DNA of 64,000 nucleotides from Ariolimax columbianus. Taxonomy: Eukaryota; Mollusca; Gastropoda; Stylommatophora; Arionidae. The stretch covers positions 17,921,464 through 17,985,463 of the forward strand of contig JAVGWX010000018.1 in assembly GCA_036924085.1 (NCBI GenBank), read 5' to 3'. The notes below the pieces were generated by a model. It saw only the letters and a list, made by a program, of their open reading frames with translations. It ran no database searches and had not been told where the DNA came from. A program made the translations under genes and the position numbers. Positions 43,400-53,254 of this stretch are shown here, in pieces; positions within the stretch are counted from its first letter, which is position 1, and the number at the start of each line of letters is the position of its first letter.

Positions 43400-43860
43400 T
43401 GTCCAAGCACCACTCCAAAAGTGTTCATCAAGTGTTCAGCGACTTGATTTGCCTTGTCATTCGCCTGCAGCATGTCATTTTCGCCGCATGTATCCAGAAG
43501 GTTGAAGCAAATCAACAGATGACCTGGATCTTGTACTGATCCGCAGTCACGTGTATCACTGTCCGAGAGACCCCATTTCTTCATGTTCCTCCTACATCGT
43601 AATACGCCAGTTTGAAGCCTATTTATTGTTTTCCAAAGTGTGTAGGATAAGTGATGTCCAGGGGCAGGATCTTCCTGAAACTCGATTTCTAGGTCCTGTA
43701 TAATTTCATGCCATAATTCAGTGCGACGACTTTCAGAGTGTGACTGTATGGGCTTTGTTGATTTAAGGAAACTATACCTGGGTTTGACTGTTGTGATCTG
43801 CTCTTGGTGTCCAATCATTGGGTGTCTAGGTTCGTGTTCCTGTTTCAACTAATTTTAGCA
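43400..43860 (-). mobile_element. LINE-5 C-terminal fragment
   Basis: Minus strand open frame of 152 codons: PAPGHHLSYTLWKTINRLQT, GVLRCRRNMKKWGLSDSDTR, DCGSVQDPGHLLICFNLLDT. The PxxHHLxYxxWxxxNRLxTGVxRxxxxxxxWG...CxCGxxQxxxHLLxCP layout is the C-terminus of a LINE class. A + strand relative is at 57480-57782. Confidence 0.7.
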
Positions 43861-44036
43861 GTCGCACTTATTCTAACGGCAGGTGGATCTACGCCAATTA
43901 TGTGGTTTAATTTAGCACTATCCTGCCTGCCTTGTTTTTTGCAATATCAAGTTTTGCTTGGGCAGACCTTAGACTGAAAAGAAACAACTTACCTATTTAG
44001 TTCAAAACCTAGGCTCATTTTAAATTATGCACATCT

Positions 44037-44438
44037 TCTTCTTCTTCGTACGCAGTCAGACAGTAACCATTATTTTTACGAAAAAAGCGGCGGTCATCCT
44101 GAGGCTCTCGCCACTGCCATAGAGCTTGTCTTGCAGTTCCACTGGTGATGGCCACATCTGCTCTCTCTGATCCTCGTATGTCGGGCAGTTCTGCAGCAGA
44201 TGTTCAGCGGTCATTTTACCAGTACCGCACGGGCATTCGTCGGTACCACCTATCTTCAATTTGTTGAATAGGTGGTACCTCAGTCTATTGTCGCCAGTAC
44301 GAAGTCTGAAAACAACGACCCGCTCTCTTCGGTTCAACTGGTAATAGGCATTGTTTTTGGTGTAACCAGTATGTTCGGTTTCCCATTTGGTCATGTATCT
44401 GGCTTTGATAAGCCGTTTTGACTCTTCGTACGTCATAC
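44037..44438 (-). mobile_element. LINE-2 insertion, 5'-truncated, with 11-bp target duplication
   Basis: Minus strand encodes MTYEESKRLIKARYMTKWET, VVVFRLRTGDNRLRYHLFNK, GGTDECPCGTGK, AEHLLQNCPTYEDQ, to the same stop as the 15.2-kb copy. A CTTCTTCTTC run on the + strand is its GAA tail. TATGCACATCT flanks it at 44026-44036 and 44439-44449. The frame is intact over this part. Confidence 0.85.
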
Positions 44439-44545
44439 TATGCACATCTGAGTTGACATACTTCTCCCAGTTATGCTCCCATTGTTGGATGCATTTCTGG
44501 AAGTAATTTTTGGGGGGATCTCCAATCAGATGCTCCGTTGGAATC

Positions 44546-44897
44546 AAGATGCTGAGCAGCGCATGAGCTGCAGTGGTCAGCGACTCATAGCTGACTGTTA
44601 GCGCCAGGGCCAGGGAACCAGAGCTGCCAAGACCCTTCTACACCTCCACGCGGTGATCCTGGATAACAGGCTGCAGCAGGGCAGACTGGCTAAGGAGAAG
44701 AGATAGAAGAGGGAATGCTAACCCGGTACTCAAAAAATGCTTGCTGAAGTCGGATGTGTTGGACCGAAAGGTGCAAATATCGCAGTCAAGCTGTAAACTA
44801 CGAGACAACGCATTTTGTTCTCTGGACTACATTCTGCTACTTAAGCCCTTTCAGGGTTTGGTAGCAGGAGATTAAGAATGAACGAAGCCAAGCCAAG
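44546..44897 (+). repeat. rep-A copy, full length
   Basis: GATGCTGAGCAGCGCATGAG through CACGCGGTGATCCTGGATAA, GGACCGAAAGGTGCAAATAT to GTAGCAGGAGATTAAGAATG, AACGAAGCCAAGCC. Very close to 11711-12052, so of similar age. Confidence 0.82.
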
Positions 44898-45018
44898 ATG
44901 CTTCGTAGAATTTGCCTTGATTTATTTGATTTCATCTATGTCCCGAAATTGTGCTTCTTAAGAGTGGCACCTTGAGTCTTCAATAAATCATTCAGTCAAT
45001 CAATCAATCAATCGTGAT

Positions 45019-45342
45019 TAAGATGCTGAGCAGTGCATGAGCTGTAGAGGTCAGCAATCCAAAGCTGATTTCTAGCACCAGGATCAGCTACCCAGAGCTG
45101 CCAAGACCCTTCTACACCTCCACGCGGTGATCCTGGATAACAGGCTGCAGCAGGGCAGACTGGCTAAGGAGAAGGGATTGAAGAGGGAATGCTAACCCAG
45201 TACCAAAAAATGCCATGCTGAAGTCGGATGTGTCGGACTGAAAGGTGCAAATATTGCAGTCAAGCTGTAAACTATGACACAACATATCCTGTTCTTCAGA
45301 CTACATCATGCTACTTACTAAGCCCTATTCATGATTCGTAGG
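45019..45342 (+). repeat. rep-A copy
   Basis: AAGATGCTGAGCAGTGCATG, CACGCGGTGATCCTGGATAA, ACTGAAAGGTGCAAATATTG; lacks the GAA tail. Preceded by an AATC run (CAATCAATCAATCAATC, about 44985-45015). Positions 45343-45962 hold nothing recognisable. Confidence 0.78.
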
Positions 45343-45962
45343 CCATTAACAGCATGTTGCCAGCAGGCATTGTCCTGGGATCTCTTTCTGCCTCTCACCT
45401 TGAGTCTGGGAAAGAGAAAAAAGTTGCAGGGAGCCATGTCTGGGGAAAAAGGGGAGTGCCAAACCTGTGCAATGCCGTGTTTCCATGTCTCCGATTGCGT
45501 GTCACTGAGTTATTGACAAAATTTTAATGCAAGTTCTTTGCTCAGTCATTTTGGCTTGAAACACAAATGTAACGAGCTCAGTACACCTGCGTGACTATCA
45601 AAATCGCGAGACAGCAATGCTGGCAAAAAAAATTACGTGTGTGTAGAAGATATCAAGGTCGCATGCTAGCCCAATCCAGGGCAGCTATTGATTGGCTTAA
45701 AAAATATTGACTCTGTTCCTTTTTTTATCAGGCTCTGTAGGTTTTGTTCATCAGTTAATCATAACCTTTCTGATCCCTATTTGTTTGTTGTTTCTGAAGC
45801 CACTCATGCTGAGTACTTCATTCCTGGCAATTTATCTCTGGAAGCAGGTTGCAGTGGCTCTTCTTAGAAATGAATCTAGATCCTCCTCACTGTACTGCAA
45901 TGTAACACTTCTTAGCAGACTAACACAAATATTCAGCAATTACACATCAAGTCTTGCAGTTG

Positions 45963-46046
45963 TGTGCCATTTGTACCAGCGTGCCATTTGTACCAGCGTG
46001 CCATTTGTACCAGCGTGCCATTTGTACCAGCATGCCATTTGTATCA
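45963..46046 (+). repeat. 17-bp tandem repeat, about 5 units
   Basis: Unit GCCATTTGTACCAGCGT, the last two with one change each (CAGCAT, GTATCAGC). Confidence 0.92.
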
Positions 46047-46214
46047 GCTACCTTCATGTCTTGGATAACACTTTTATACCTTGTCTCTCCTTGGCGAAGA
46101 TATGAAAATTGGAAGTGAAAATTGTGACTTTCTCTATGCTGTTTCATTACTTTGTGATGATCCTGACACAGGACATTCTTCTTTCTTGGATCAAATCATT
46201 TCAGCTTCCTATGG

Positions 46215-46435
46215 AGCACATGTCTTCAACAAATACACACCAAGTCTTCCTTTCCTGGCACATCCATTCCACCTCTATCCACATCTTCCCTTTCCTTTAT
46301 GTTTTTCTTGAGATCTCTCTCCATGCGAGCCCTGGTCGGCCTTCACTTCTCTTGCCCAGGTGACCCCAGAACAGAAATCGTCTTGCATTACCATTAGCTG
46401 GTCTTCTTAACATGTGTCCCACGAACATACGAGGA
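46215..46435 (-). mobile_element. Possible LINE C-terminal fragment
   Basis: Minus strand reads HMLRRPANGNARRFLFWGHL then RPTRARMERDLKKN in neighbouring frames. The GHMLRR...GRPxxxWxRDL flavour is LINE-like but weak. Positions 46436-47148 hold nothing recognisable besides a TATA run near 47050. Confidence 0.4.
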
Positions 46436-47148
46436 AGAAGAAGAGCAGAAGAAGGACTCAGTTTTTTTCAATTTCCACAAGTTATCCATGCACCAGAGTC
46501 ATACCTTATTCCTGTGTTGAACTCAATTTTTGCCAATTTCCACATGTTCTCAAATTATTCATGGATGGATTAAGATGTATTTTCTTATGGTTGACTTATT
46601 CATATCCATTGAAGTCTTTGTGGCTTATACTTATAACAAGGCTCAATATCTCATTCCCAGCCCTTACTTAGTTGCCTATTCTGACATGACTAGGATACTA
46701 CAATGTTAATATTTTTTGCTCCATTTTGGATAATACATGATTGACATATGTGGATTGATTATTTATGCAGGTAAAATGGGATGGTTCTGTATGGTGTTTA
46801 TTCCCTTTGATGGGGGTTCGCCATGTGGGTTTCAGAATAAAGGTCACTTGCCCCTGTAGTCACTATACAGTGTGCAAGCGTCTTTAATATTTGACCACCT
46901 GATTGAAAAAATCAAATTCTGTACAGAGGTTTTGACCCCGTGTCCTCTTTGTCAGAAGACTGGTACCGTAACCATTCAGCCACCCATTTCTGGCACAAAT
47001 TATTATAATCAGATAAAATCTAGATTCACTTTTTCTTTAATTTCTCATATTTATATATATAGATATATATATATCCATATACACTGTTCAATCTCTCAAA
47101 ATGTTTAATGAATGCTCATGTGACTTTGTTATTTTCTCGATGGCCTAG

Positions 47149-47247
47149 CAAATCCCCAATGTATCCCCTACTGGACGCTACACTACTGCTGTTCCACTCT
47201 TGCTTATTTTAATGGTATCTGCCATCAAAGAAATCGTTGAAGATGTG
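47149..47247 (+). CDS. ATP8A: Flippase exon (TM1-TM2 loop and TM2)
   Basis: Acceptor TTCTCGATGGCCTAG, donor GTAAGT. 99 nt, phase 0 at both ends. Encodes [20 protein letters not shown] then [20 protein letters not shown] is nearly invariant in ATP8A proteins. Confidence 0.96.
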
Positions 47248-47339
47248 GTAAGTGTGTGGGGTGTTTTTTTGGGGTTTTTTTTTGTGCTCATGGGTTTGTG
47301 TGTTTCTGTGCTTGTTTTGTTGTTCTACTTATCGGAATC

Positions 47340-47672
47340 AAGACGCTGAGCAGTGCATGAGCTGACTGCTAGCGTCATGTCCATGGACTCAGAGCTTCCA
47401 AGACACTTCTCCACCTTCACGCAGTGATCCTGTATAACAGGCTGCAACAGAGCAGACTGGCTAAGTAGGAGGGATTGAAGAGGGAAGGCAACCCGGTACT
47501 AAAAAATGCCTGCTTAAGTCGGATATATCGGAAGGAAAGGTGCAAATATCGCATTAAACTGTGAGCTACGACACAATGCATTCTGTTCTCTGGACTACTT
47601 TCTGCTACTTGCAAAGCCCTATTCAGGGCTTGGTAGTGGGAGATTGAGAATGAACGAAGAAGAAGAAAAAGT
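47340..47672 (+). repeat. rep-A copy with internal deletion
   Basis: AAGACGCTGAGCAGTGCATG joins directly to AGCTGACTGCTAGCG, losing about 20 bp. Then CACGCAGTGATCCTGTATAA, AGGGCTTGGTAGTGGGAGAT, and a GAAGAAGAAGAAAAAG tail. Confidence 0.78.
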
Positions 47673-47689
47673 TGTTCTACTTAACCGGA

Positions 47690-47998
47690 TAAAGATGCAG
47701 ATGTTAGCGACCTAAAGCTGACAGCTAGCATCATTGCCATCGATTCAGAGCTTCCAAGACACGTCTCCACCTCCAAGCTGTGATCCTGGATAACAGGCTG
47801 CAACAGAGCAGACTGGCTAAGGAGAAGATATCGAAGAGGGAAGGCTAACCTGGTACTCAAAAATGCCTGCTGAAGTCAAATGTGTCGGACTGAAAGGTGC
47901 AAATATCGTCAAGTTGTAAACTAAGACACAATGTATTCCGTTCTCCAGACAATATCATGGTACTTGCAAAACCTTTTTCGGGGTTTAGAAGTGGGAGC
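47690..47998 (+). repeat. rep-A copy in tandem with the previous one
   Basis: GATGCAGATGTTAGCGACC, CTGTGATCCTGGATAACAGG, GCAGACTGGCTAAGGAGAAG, GGGGTTTAGAAGTGGGAG. It begins 18 bp after the previous copy's tail; divergence between the two suggests separate insertions. Confidence 0.75.
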
Positions 47999-48009
47999 GT
48001 TTTTATTTT

Positions 48010-48252
48010 TTCATGTGTTTGTCTTATTTTACTATTCCCCAAGGCGATGTGCGTTGCACTATGCTTTTATTTTGCACCTGTCGGCCCAGTGCATCCGAAC
48101 CGACTTCGGCATGCATTTTATGTAAGGGTCTGCTTCCTCCTGCATTTTCTAAGGGTTTGCTTCCTCGGGGCAATAGTTAGTGCTGTGATGGGGAGCGAAC
48201 CCAGCACTTTTTTGGTTGTGAGTCGTGTCACTTAACCACTAGCCCACGCTGC
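48010..48252 (-). mobile_element. SINE-3, minus-strand copy
   Basis: Reverse of 18780-19024. A box at 48229-48241 (CACTTAACCACTA on + strand), B box at 48191-48202 (GGGTTCGCTCCC on minus). The body includes CATCCGAACCGACTTCGGC and a GGGTTTGCTTCCTC duplication. The B box is closer to consensus than in the other copy. Confidence 0.8.
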
Positions 48253-48518
48253 AAAAATGCATGTGAGTGCTTTGATGCAGGCAGTTTGTGAAGGGTTAGC
48301 TGCAGTTATACAAAAAGAAGACCAGACAATCCTGTATGAAACTAATAAAAAGAGACAAAATCTTTGTAGCAAACAAAACAAATAACAGATTTTTTTTAAA
48401 GTAAGAAATCTTTGCAAGAAATTTTAAAAAAGAACACAAAGGAGGCAAGAAATCTTTGAATGAAATAAAATAAAAAGACACATAATGGGAAAGTAATTTT
48501 TGTATGAAATAAAAAAAC
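48253..48518. other. AT-rich tract with drifting short repeats
   Basis: Variants of AAGAAATCTTTG and GTATGAAATAAAA recur every 40-60 bp. A similar AT-rich pattern (GAATGAAACAAATAAAAAG) follows the rep-D half at 49760-49870. No gene. Confidence 0.5.
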
Positions 48519-48605
48519 TGCAGAAGACGGATGTCAAACTGAGAGGTGCAAATATCGCAGTCAAGCTGTAAACTAGCGACACAACGGATTCCGTTCTCCG
48601 GAATG
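48519..48605 (+). repeat. rep-A fragment
   Basis: Only the 3' central block: GACGGATGTCAAACTGAGAG, GTGCAAATATCGCAGTCAAG, ACAACGGATTCCGTTCTC. Confidence 0.7.
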
Positions 48606-49760
48606 AGCTGGATGTAGCCAGGATGAGGATTTCTAGCTTAGCGGGCTAGGATCGAGCAACCTATTACTCCGCTGAGTTGGGACAAGTGCTGCGGAGTGTG
48701 GTAAACCGATGTGTGAGTTCATCTTAATAGACTCGCACTAATAATAATAGCTGTCCATTGTTGTCGATGAGGACCGCTGACATCATCCTTGTCAGAAATT
48801 TCCCTGTTGGGTGTGGGTGCGCATGTGGCTGAACAGGCCAATGCGGGAACGAAAACATCTGCTACATAGCGGGCACACGAGGTTTGTAGAAGGTGATGGT
48901 GTTCCCGCTGTTCAGGATTTCTGGGCTTTCAAAACACGGTCGTCTTCGCTGGTAGCTACACCCGATTTGACTGCGCTTCTCCAGTCAGATCTGTTTTGCG
49001 CAAGATATTCCCGGGTGTCGATGTCTATCTGGCAACTTTTCAGTGAGTCCTTCAGACCGTCTTTAAATCGTTTCTTTGGGCGGCCTCTCTCGCGCCATCC
49101 CTCTCTCAGCTCGCCGTAGAGAAGCTTTTTTGGGAGCCGCTCGTCTGACATACGGATGAGGTGTCCGGCCCATCCTAGTCGTGCTTTTTCTAGCAGTGCA
49201 TGGATGCTGGGCATGTTAGCCCTCGAGAGAACCTCGATGTCAGTGACACGATCTTGCCATCGGATGGGGAATATTCGCCTCAGGCAACCTGTGTGGAAGT
49301 GGTTTAACCTCCTTGCATGTCCAGAGTATACAGTCCAGCTTTCGCAAGCGTATAGTAGGGTTGGAATGAGGGTTGCACGGTAGACTTTGAGTTTGGTCTT
49401 GACGCTAATGCCATGACGTGCGCAGACCATCGAGCGCATTCTACCAAATGCTGTGCTGGCCTTTGCTATTCTGCTTGCCACCTCATCGTCTAGGTTGACA
49501 GATCTCGACAGCGTGCTGCCCAGATATGTGAATTTGTCTACGACATTTAGCGTCTGCCCGCTGACTAGTCTCTGGTTTTGCACTAGAGCAAAGTAAACCC
49601 GGAGCCAGTTAGGAGCCATCTATACTGCTCTTAACAAACCACCTAACCATGGTTGGTATTATGTCATGTCACACAATTAGTCGCCTCGTGCGACATACTC
49701 TCTGTGGGGCAGTGGTGCTATTCTTGTCCTTGTCATACACAAAGACCCCAGCGGACCACT
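48600..49760 (-). repeat. rep-D copy split by a LINE-1 insertion
   Basis: Halves at 48600-48734 and 49586-49760 (minus) together match the intact rep-D at 41760-42130. The junction falls between the CTAGTG and GAGTCTATTAAG blocks. The interrupting element is LINE-1 at 48741-49579, flanked by the 6-bp GCACTA (48735-48740, 49580-49585). Confidence 0.75.
48741..49579 (-). mobile_element. LINE-1, 5'-truncated copy in flippase intron 3
   Basis: Minus strand encodes SGQTLNVVDKFTYLGSTLSR, YACESWTVYSGHARRLNHFH, IRWQDRVTDIEVLSRANMPS, GWRERGRPKKRFKDGLKDSL. A frame change then leads to the C2H2 end (CPLCSRCF-type, in the 48811-48890 region) and the ATTATTATT tail. It keeps the GWRERGRPKKR frame that the longer copy at 24.8 kb has lost. 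The 5' truncation point is at the GQTLN segment. Confidence 0.88.
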
Positions 49761-49933
49761 CGGGATGAAACCATTGATGAAACAAATGAAGAGACGACAA
49801 TTTTATATGAAACAAAGAGAAAACCAGAAAACTTTGAATGAAACAAATAAAAAGCACAAGCATTTTTATTATTTTAAATAATCTTCCACACATAAAAATT
49901 TATAAAAAATGTATAATAATTTTATCATTTCAG

Positions 49934-49979
49934 AAAAGGCACAGAGCTGATGGCAACATGAACAAGAGGCTAATTTCTG
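49934..49979 (+). CDS. ATP8A: Flippase exon (46-nt, post-TM2 linker)
   Basis: Acceptor TTTATCATTTCAG, donor GTAAAC. Encodes KRHRADGNMNKRLIS plus one base. KRHRAD(N) is conserved directly after TM2 in class 1a flippases. The exon is unusually short but its phases fit both neighbours. Confidence 0.9.
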
Positions 49980-50207
49980 GTAAACACTTAAGTTTATGAA
50001 GTTTACTAGAGGCAAGCCCGCCCTTAAAGATATCTATATTTAAAGTTTAAAATGGAATTTCCATATGAAAAGATTCAGAATAAAAATAAAAATTGTGAAG
50101 ACGAATCTGCCTCAATGCGATGATCTACAATTATAGCAGGAACTCGTCATTTATAAAAATTTAATAAATAGTCTTTGCACTTAGATCAGGCTTGGTTTTA
50201 AATTTAA

Positions 50208-50523
50208 TGTTGTTGAATGCCCACAATGAGTTGGATTACTCATTTGTGCACAGGGTGCAGCAGCTTTCCTGACATCCCGGGCGTGCTGATGACGGTGGAC
50301 TGGGGTCCTCCAGGCGGTTGTACTATGCTTGGCTTCATCTGCGTGTCACTCACTACTGCGGTGATCATGTTAATATCCCCCACCCTGATAACCAGGCTGC
50401 CATGAAAACAGCCCGTTTCCAGGCAGGGCTACTAGGAAGCCGAGATAAGTGTCTTGGCCAGTATGTTTTGCCTGACCCTGACTAACATGTCTGATCAGTT
50501 TAGTTTGCCTGACCAGACGTTAA
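50208..50523 (+). repeat. rep-B copy
   Basis: GTTGTTGAATGCCCACAATG, CTGATGACGGTGGACTGGGG, GCTATGCTTGGCTTCATCTG-like, CCAGGCTGCCATGAAAACAG, GACCAGACGTTAACC. Lacks the CGCCCTGAAAAGG block. Confidence 0.78.
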
Positions 50524-50544
50524 CCAGATTCTTTCAGTTGCCCT

Positions 50545-50640
50545 TCCCTACATGAGCCGAACACATGGTCAGACGGAAAATACACTGGTTCGGTCATTTC
50601 ATGAGAATGTTCTATGATCAGCTTTTCCTGTTAACATACA
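50545..50640 (+). mobile_element. Small LINE C-terminal fragment
   Basis: Encodes EHMVRRKIHWFGHFMRMFYD. Same end as the minus-strand fragment at 425-620. A LINE-4 tail scrap follows at 50870-50905. Confidence 0.5.
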
Positions 50641-51749
50641 ATGACACGGTGCGGTTTCTGTGCAAGAGACCAGTCAATAGATGACGATTTTCCAGCGACA
50701 CTGGTTGGCAACGTCAGGCGCAACATATCTAGTTCAGGAGAGACGATTAAGGCTCCCCACGACGCCCTTCAGGGTACAACTGGACATAACTAACTTCTCT
50801 TCTTTGCTTTCACTGAGATTGAGCTTTGGAGTATCTGTTTCCGGCTATAGTCATGTCTGCTTTCATCTTAACTTAACGGTTTTATACTATTTTAGAAACT
50901 GGACTACAAAATTTTATGTTTTTTTCTTAGGTCTCAGCTTCGAATGATCTTAAAATAATAATATTGTCTCTCGATCAAAAAAATATCCTCCATTTCTTTC
51001 ATATAAAAATGGTTGGAACTCATTCAATATAAATTATTAAACATTGAATATCGAATCCCGTGAGAGTAATAAATTGATATATTTTTAATTTGCCGATAAC
51101 TGCTATTATTAAATGTTAAGAAAGTCATAGAATTGGCTAGGCTTACATTAATCCAAATTATGGCTAGGCATACATTTAACCAAATTTAAGTACAAATTGA
51201 TTATGATTTAAAAAGAACAGTAATCAATCAATAGTTTCTACTGCAATGGATAAATCCCTACTGGTCCATCACACTCACAAGTTTGAAAAGCACTGTTCTT
51301 ATGCATTCTTCCAAGAATGTTAACAGGTGTCTTTGTTAGGAGATCACTTCTCATATCTTTCAGCCTGTAGTGTAGGCAGGTCTCATTATTATTTCCATGG
51401 GTGAAGTTTTGCTTTTTTTTGGGAACCTTCCATAAATACATGACCCTGAGAAGTTTAGGAAGGACTGTTCTAATGTATTCTTTCACTTCTTTGATTTCAC
51501 GGCCAAAAATGTATTTGCTCGTGTCTTTGTTAGGAGACAATTTCTCATCATACCTTTCAACCTGTGGTATAGGCAGTTCACATTTTACTCCCCTGCGTCA
51601 GATTCTTATCAGCCAAAAGACAAGTGCAAGAAAAACTGCCATTTTAAGGTTCCAGGAGTGTACTCAAAGCCATCTCAAGGTCCAAACAAGATAGACTTTT
51701 ACATGAAATAAAATATAACATTGGGTTGCTGTCTTGAAAAACAGATCTA
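50641..51749. repeat. Largely unrecognised; 194-bp imperfect tandem duplication
   Basis: GTGTCTTTGTTAGGAGA occurs at 51327 and 51521, each followed by TCTCATA/TCATCATA and TGTAGGCAG or TATAGGCAG. The whole 194-bp segment is duplicated with drift. The minus-strand reading shows two related peptides (RLKDMRSDLLTKTPVNIL and RLKGMMRNCLLTKTRANTFL), which I cannot place in a family. Confidence 0.5.
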
Positions 51750-52165
51750 GTTCTACAGTAGATGGTGGTCCACTGTGGAATCCTTGGAAACGATAAAGCT
51801 GATGAGCTTGCAAAAGCCGAAAGTGGCGATATGCAGACTCACCATCAAGAGAGCTATACAGAAGCAAAGACATTCATAAAATGATCCATGAGAACGGAAT
51901 GGAGAGACCAGCATGAAGGAATACAAAACAGAAAATTACAGCATAGACAAATTTGGTGGAGATGAGCAAACAAAGATCTTCAAACGGGACATTGCAGACT
52001 CAAGACTCACCTCCACACAATAGGTCTTAGAAGGACACCGCCACATGTGTTTGCAGAGCCTCCACGCAAACATCAGAACATATCATGCAGGACTGCCCCG
52101 CTTATGCAGACCAAAGTGAGGCAGTCTTTCCCGGGGAAGCGACCATGCTCAGTATCATTTGATTG
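51750..52165 (+). mobile_element. RNase H-type LINE, decayed C-terminus
   Basis: HCGILGNDKADELAKAESG (final RNase H motif), ESYTEAKTFIK, LQTGHCRLKTHLHTIGLRRT. The tail Cys motif is damaged. Intron 4 of the flippase. Confidence 0.65.
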
Positions 52166-52439
52166 AAGAAAAAGAAGGCTTCCCTGGGTGCAAGGTTTGT
52201 GTTTTAGAGAACCTTGCATAAATATAATGTTATGTGAAGCATATCATATACACATTCTGACATATTGATGTTATGGATTCAGCTTTACTAAAGCTCTTGT
52301 TTTTCTGTCCATCAATGTGAAATGGGATGGATAATTTATCAGACCTTAGAGCCTAACCACAGTCCAATTTATGTAGTAGTACAGTTGTTGCGATAATAAA
52401 AAGTCGTAATATTTTAAGAATGTAAAGACAGTCACATAG

Positions 52440-52990
52440 CAGAGGCTGTTGTCAGGGATGAAGTGTTTGAGACTTCATTGTTCAAGGGCAAAGCTTGTTT
52501 GTGGGGTGGCTTGACCTTTCTCGCTGTCTTTCGTTCTTTAACAGTAACTAGGTGCAAATTTACAGCTGGGTTGACTGGAGCATGCTGGTAACTGAAGTTG
52601 AATTCGATATGGGGGCTAAAAATACAACAGTGAATGAGCTGACAGCAGTCAGCGACTCATAGCTGGCTGCTTGCATCAGGGTCAGCGAACCATAACTGAC
52701 CAAGACCTTATTCCGCCTCCAAGTGACTGCCTTGGAAACAGACTGCAACTGTGCAGCCTGACTAAGAGATTAAGAATTCATGAGAGAAGGAAAACCCAGT
52801 TCTCAAAAATGCAGTGCTGAAATCTGATCTGTTTGGCCGAAAGGCACATATATCACAGCCGCACTGTAAACTACAATACAACGTCACACATCCCATTCAG
52901 GACGAACGTCGAAGGAGAAGAAGAAGAAGAATCCAATACCTTTGCCATGTAAAGTGAGACCTCTACCACTACACTAATCAGACGCCCATA
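52440..52990 (-). mobile_element. SINE-4 copy interrupted by rep-A2
   Basis: Right part 52934-52990 (minus: TAGTGGTAGAGGTCTCACTT, TACATGGCAAAGGTATTGG) is the head. Left part 52440-52617 is the body (GTTGACTGGAGCATGCTGGT, AAGCTTGTTTGTGGGGTGG). The order equals 28555-28760 once the insert is removed. Confidence 0.5.
52618..52933 (+). repeat. rep-A2 copy inside SINE-4
   Basis: AACAGTGAATGAGCTGACAG, CCTCCAAGTGACTGCCTTGG, GTTTGGCCGAAAGGCACATA, CATTCAGGACGAACGTCG, then GAAGAAGAAGAAG. The intact GAA tail at the 3' boundary fits a retroposed insert. Confidence 0.7.
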
Positions 52991-53254
52991 ATAATTTACA
53001 AGTTTGACATATATAATAGCATTTAAATTAAGTTAATCCTCTTTCACTATAAAGTCTTCTTTCATATCTTCTGAGAGCATTTTTTAAGCTTCACCAGTAC
53101 TTAATGGCTTATTAATTTCATTGTCATGCTCAAACCAAGTTGGCAGCAATTTCTTAGTTCTCTCAGTAATACTGACACGAGTATTATGCTGAAATTAAAG
53201 GCGGACTTGACTGCACACATTTTTTTTTCAATTATTTTCCTCGGTAGGCAAAAT

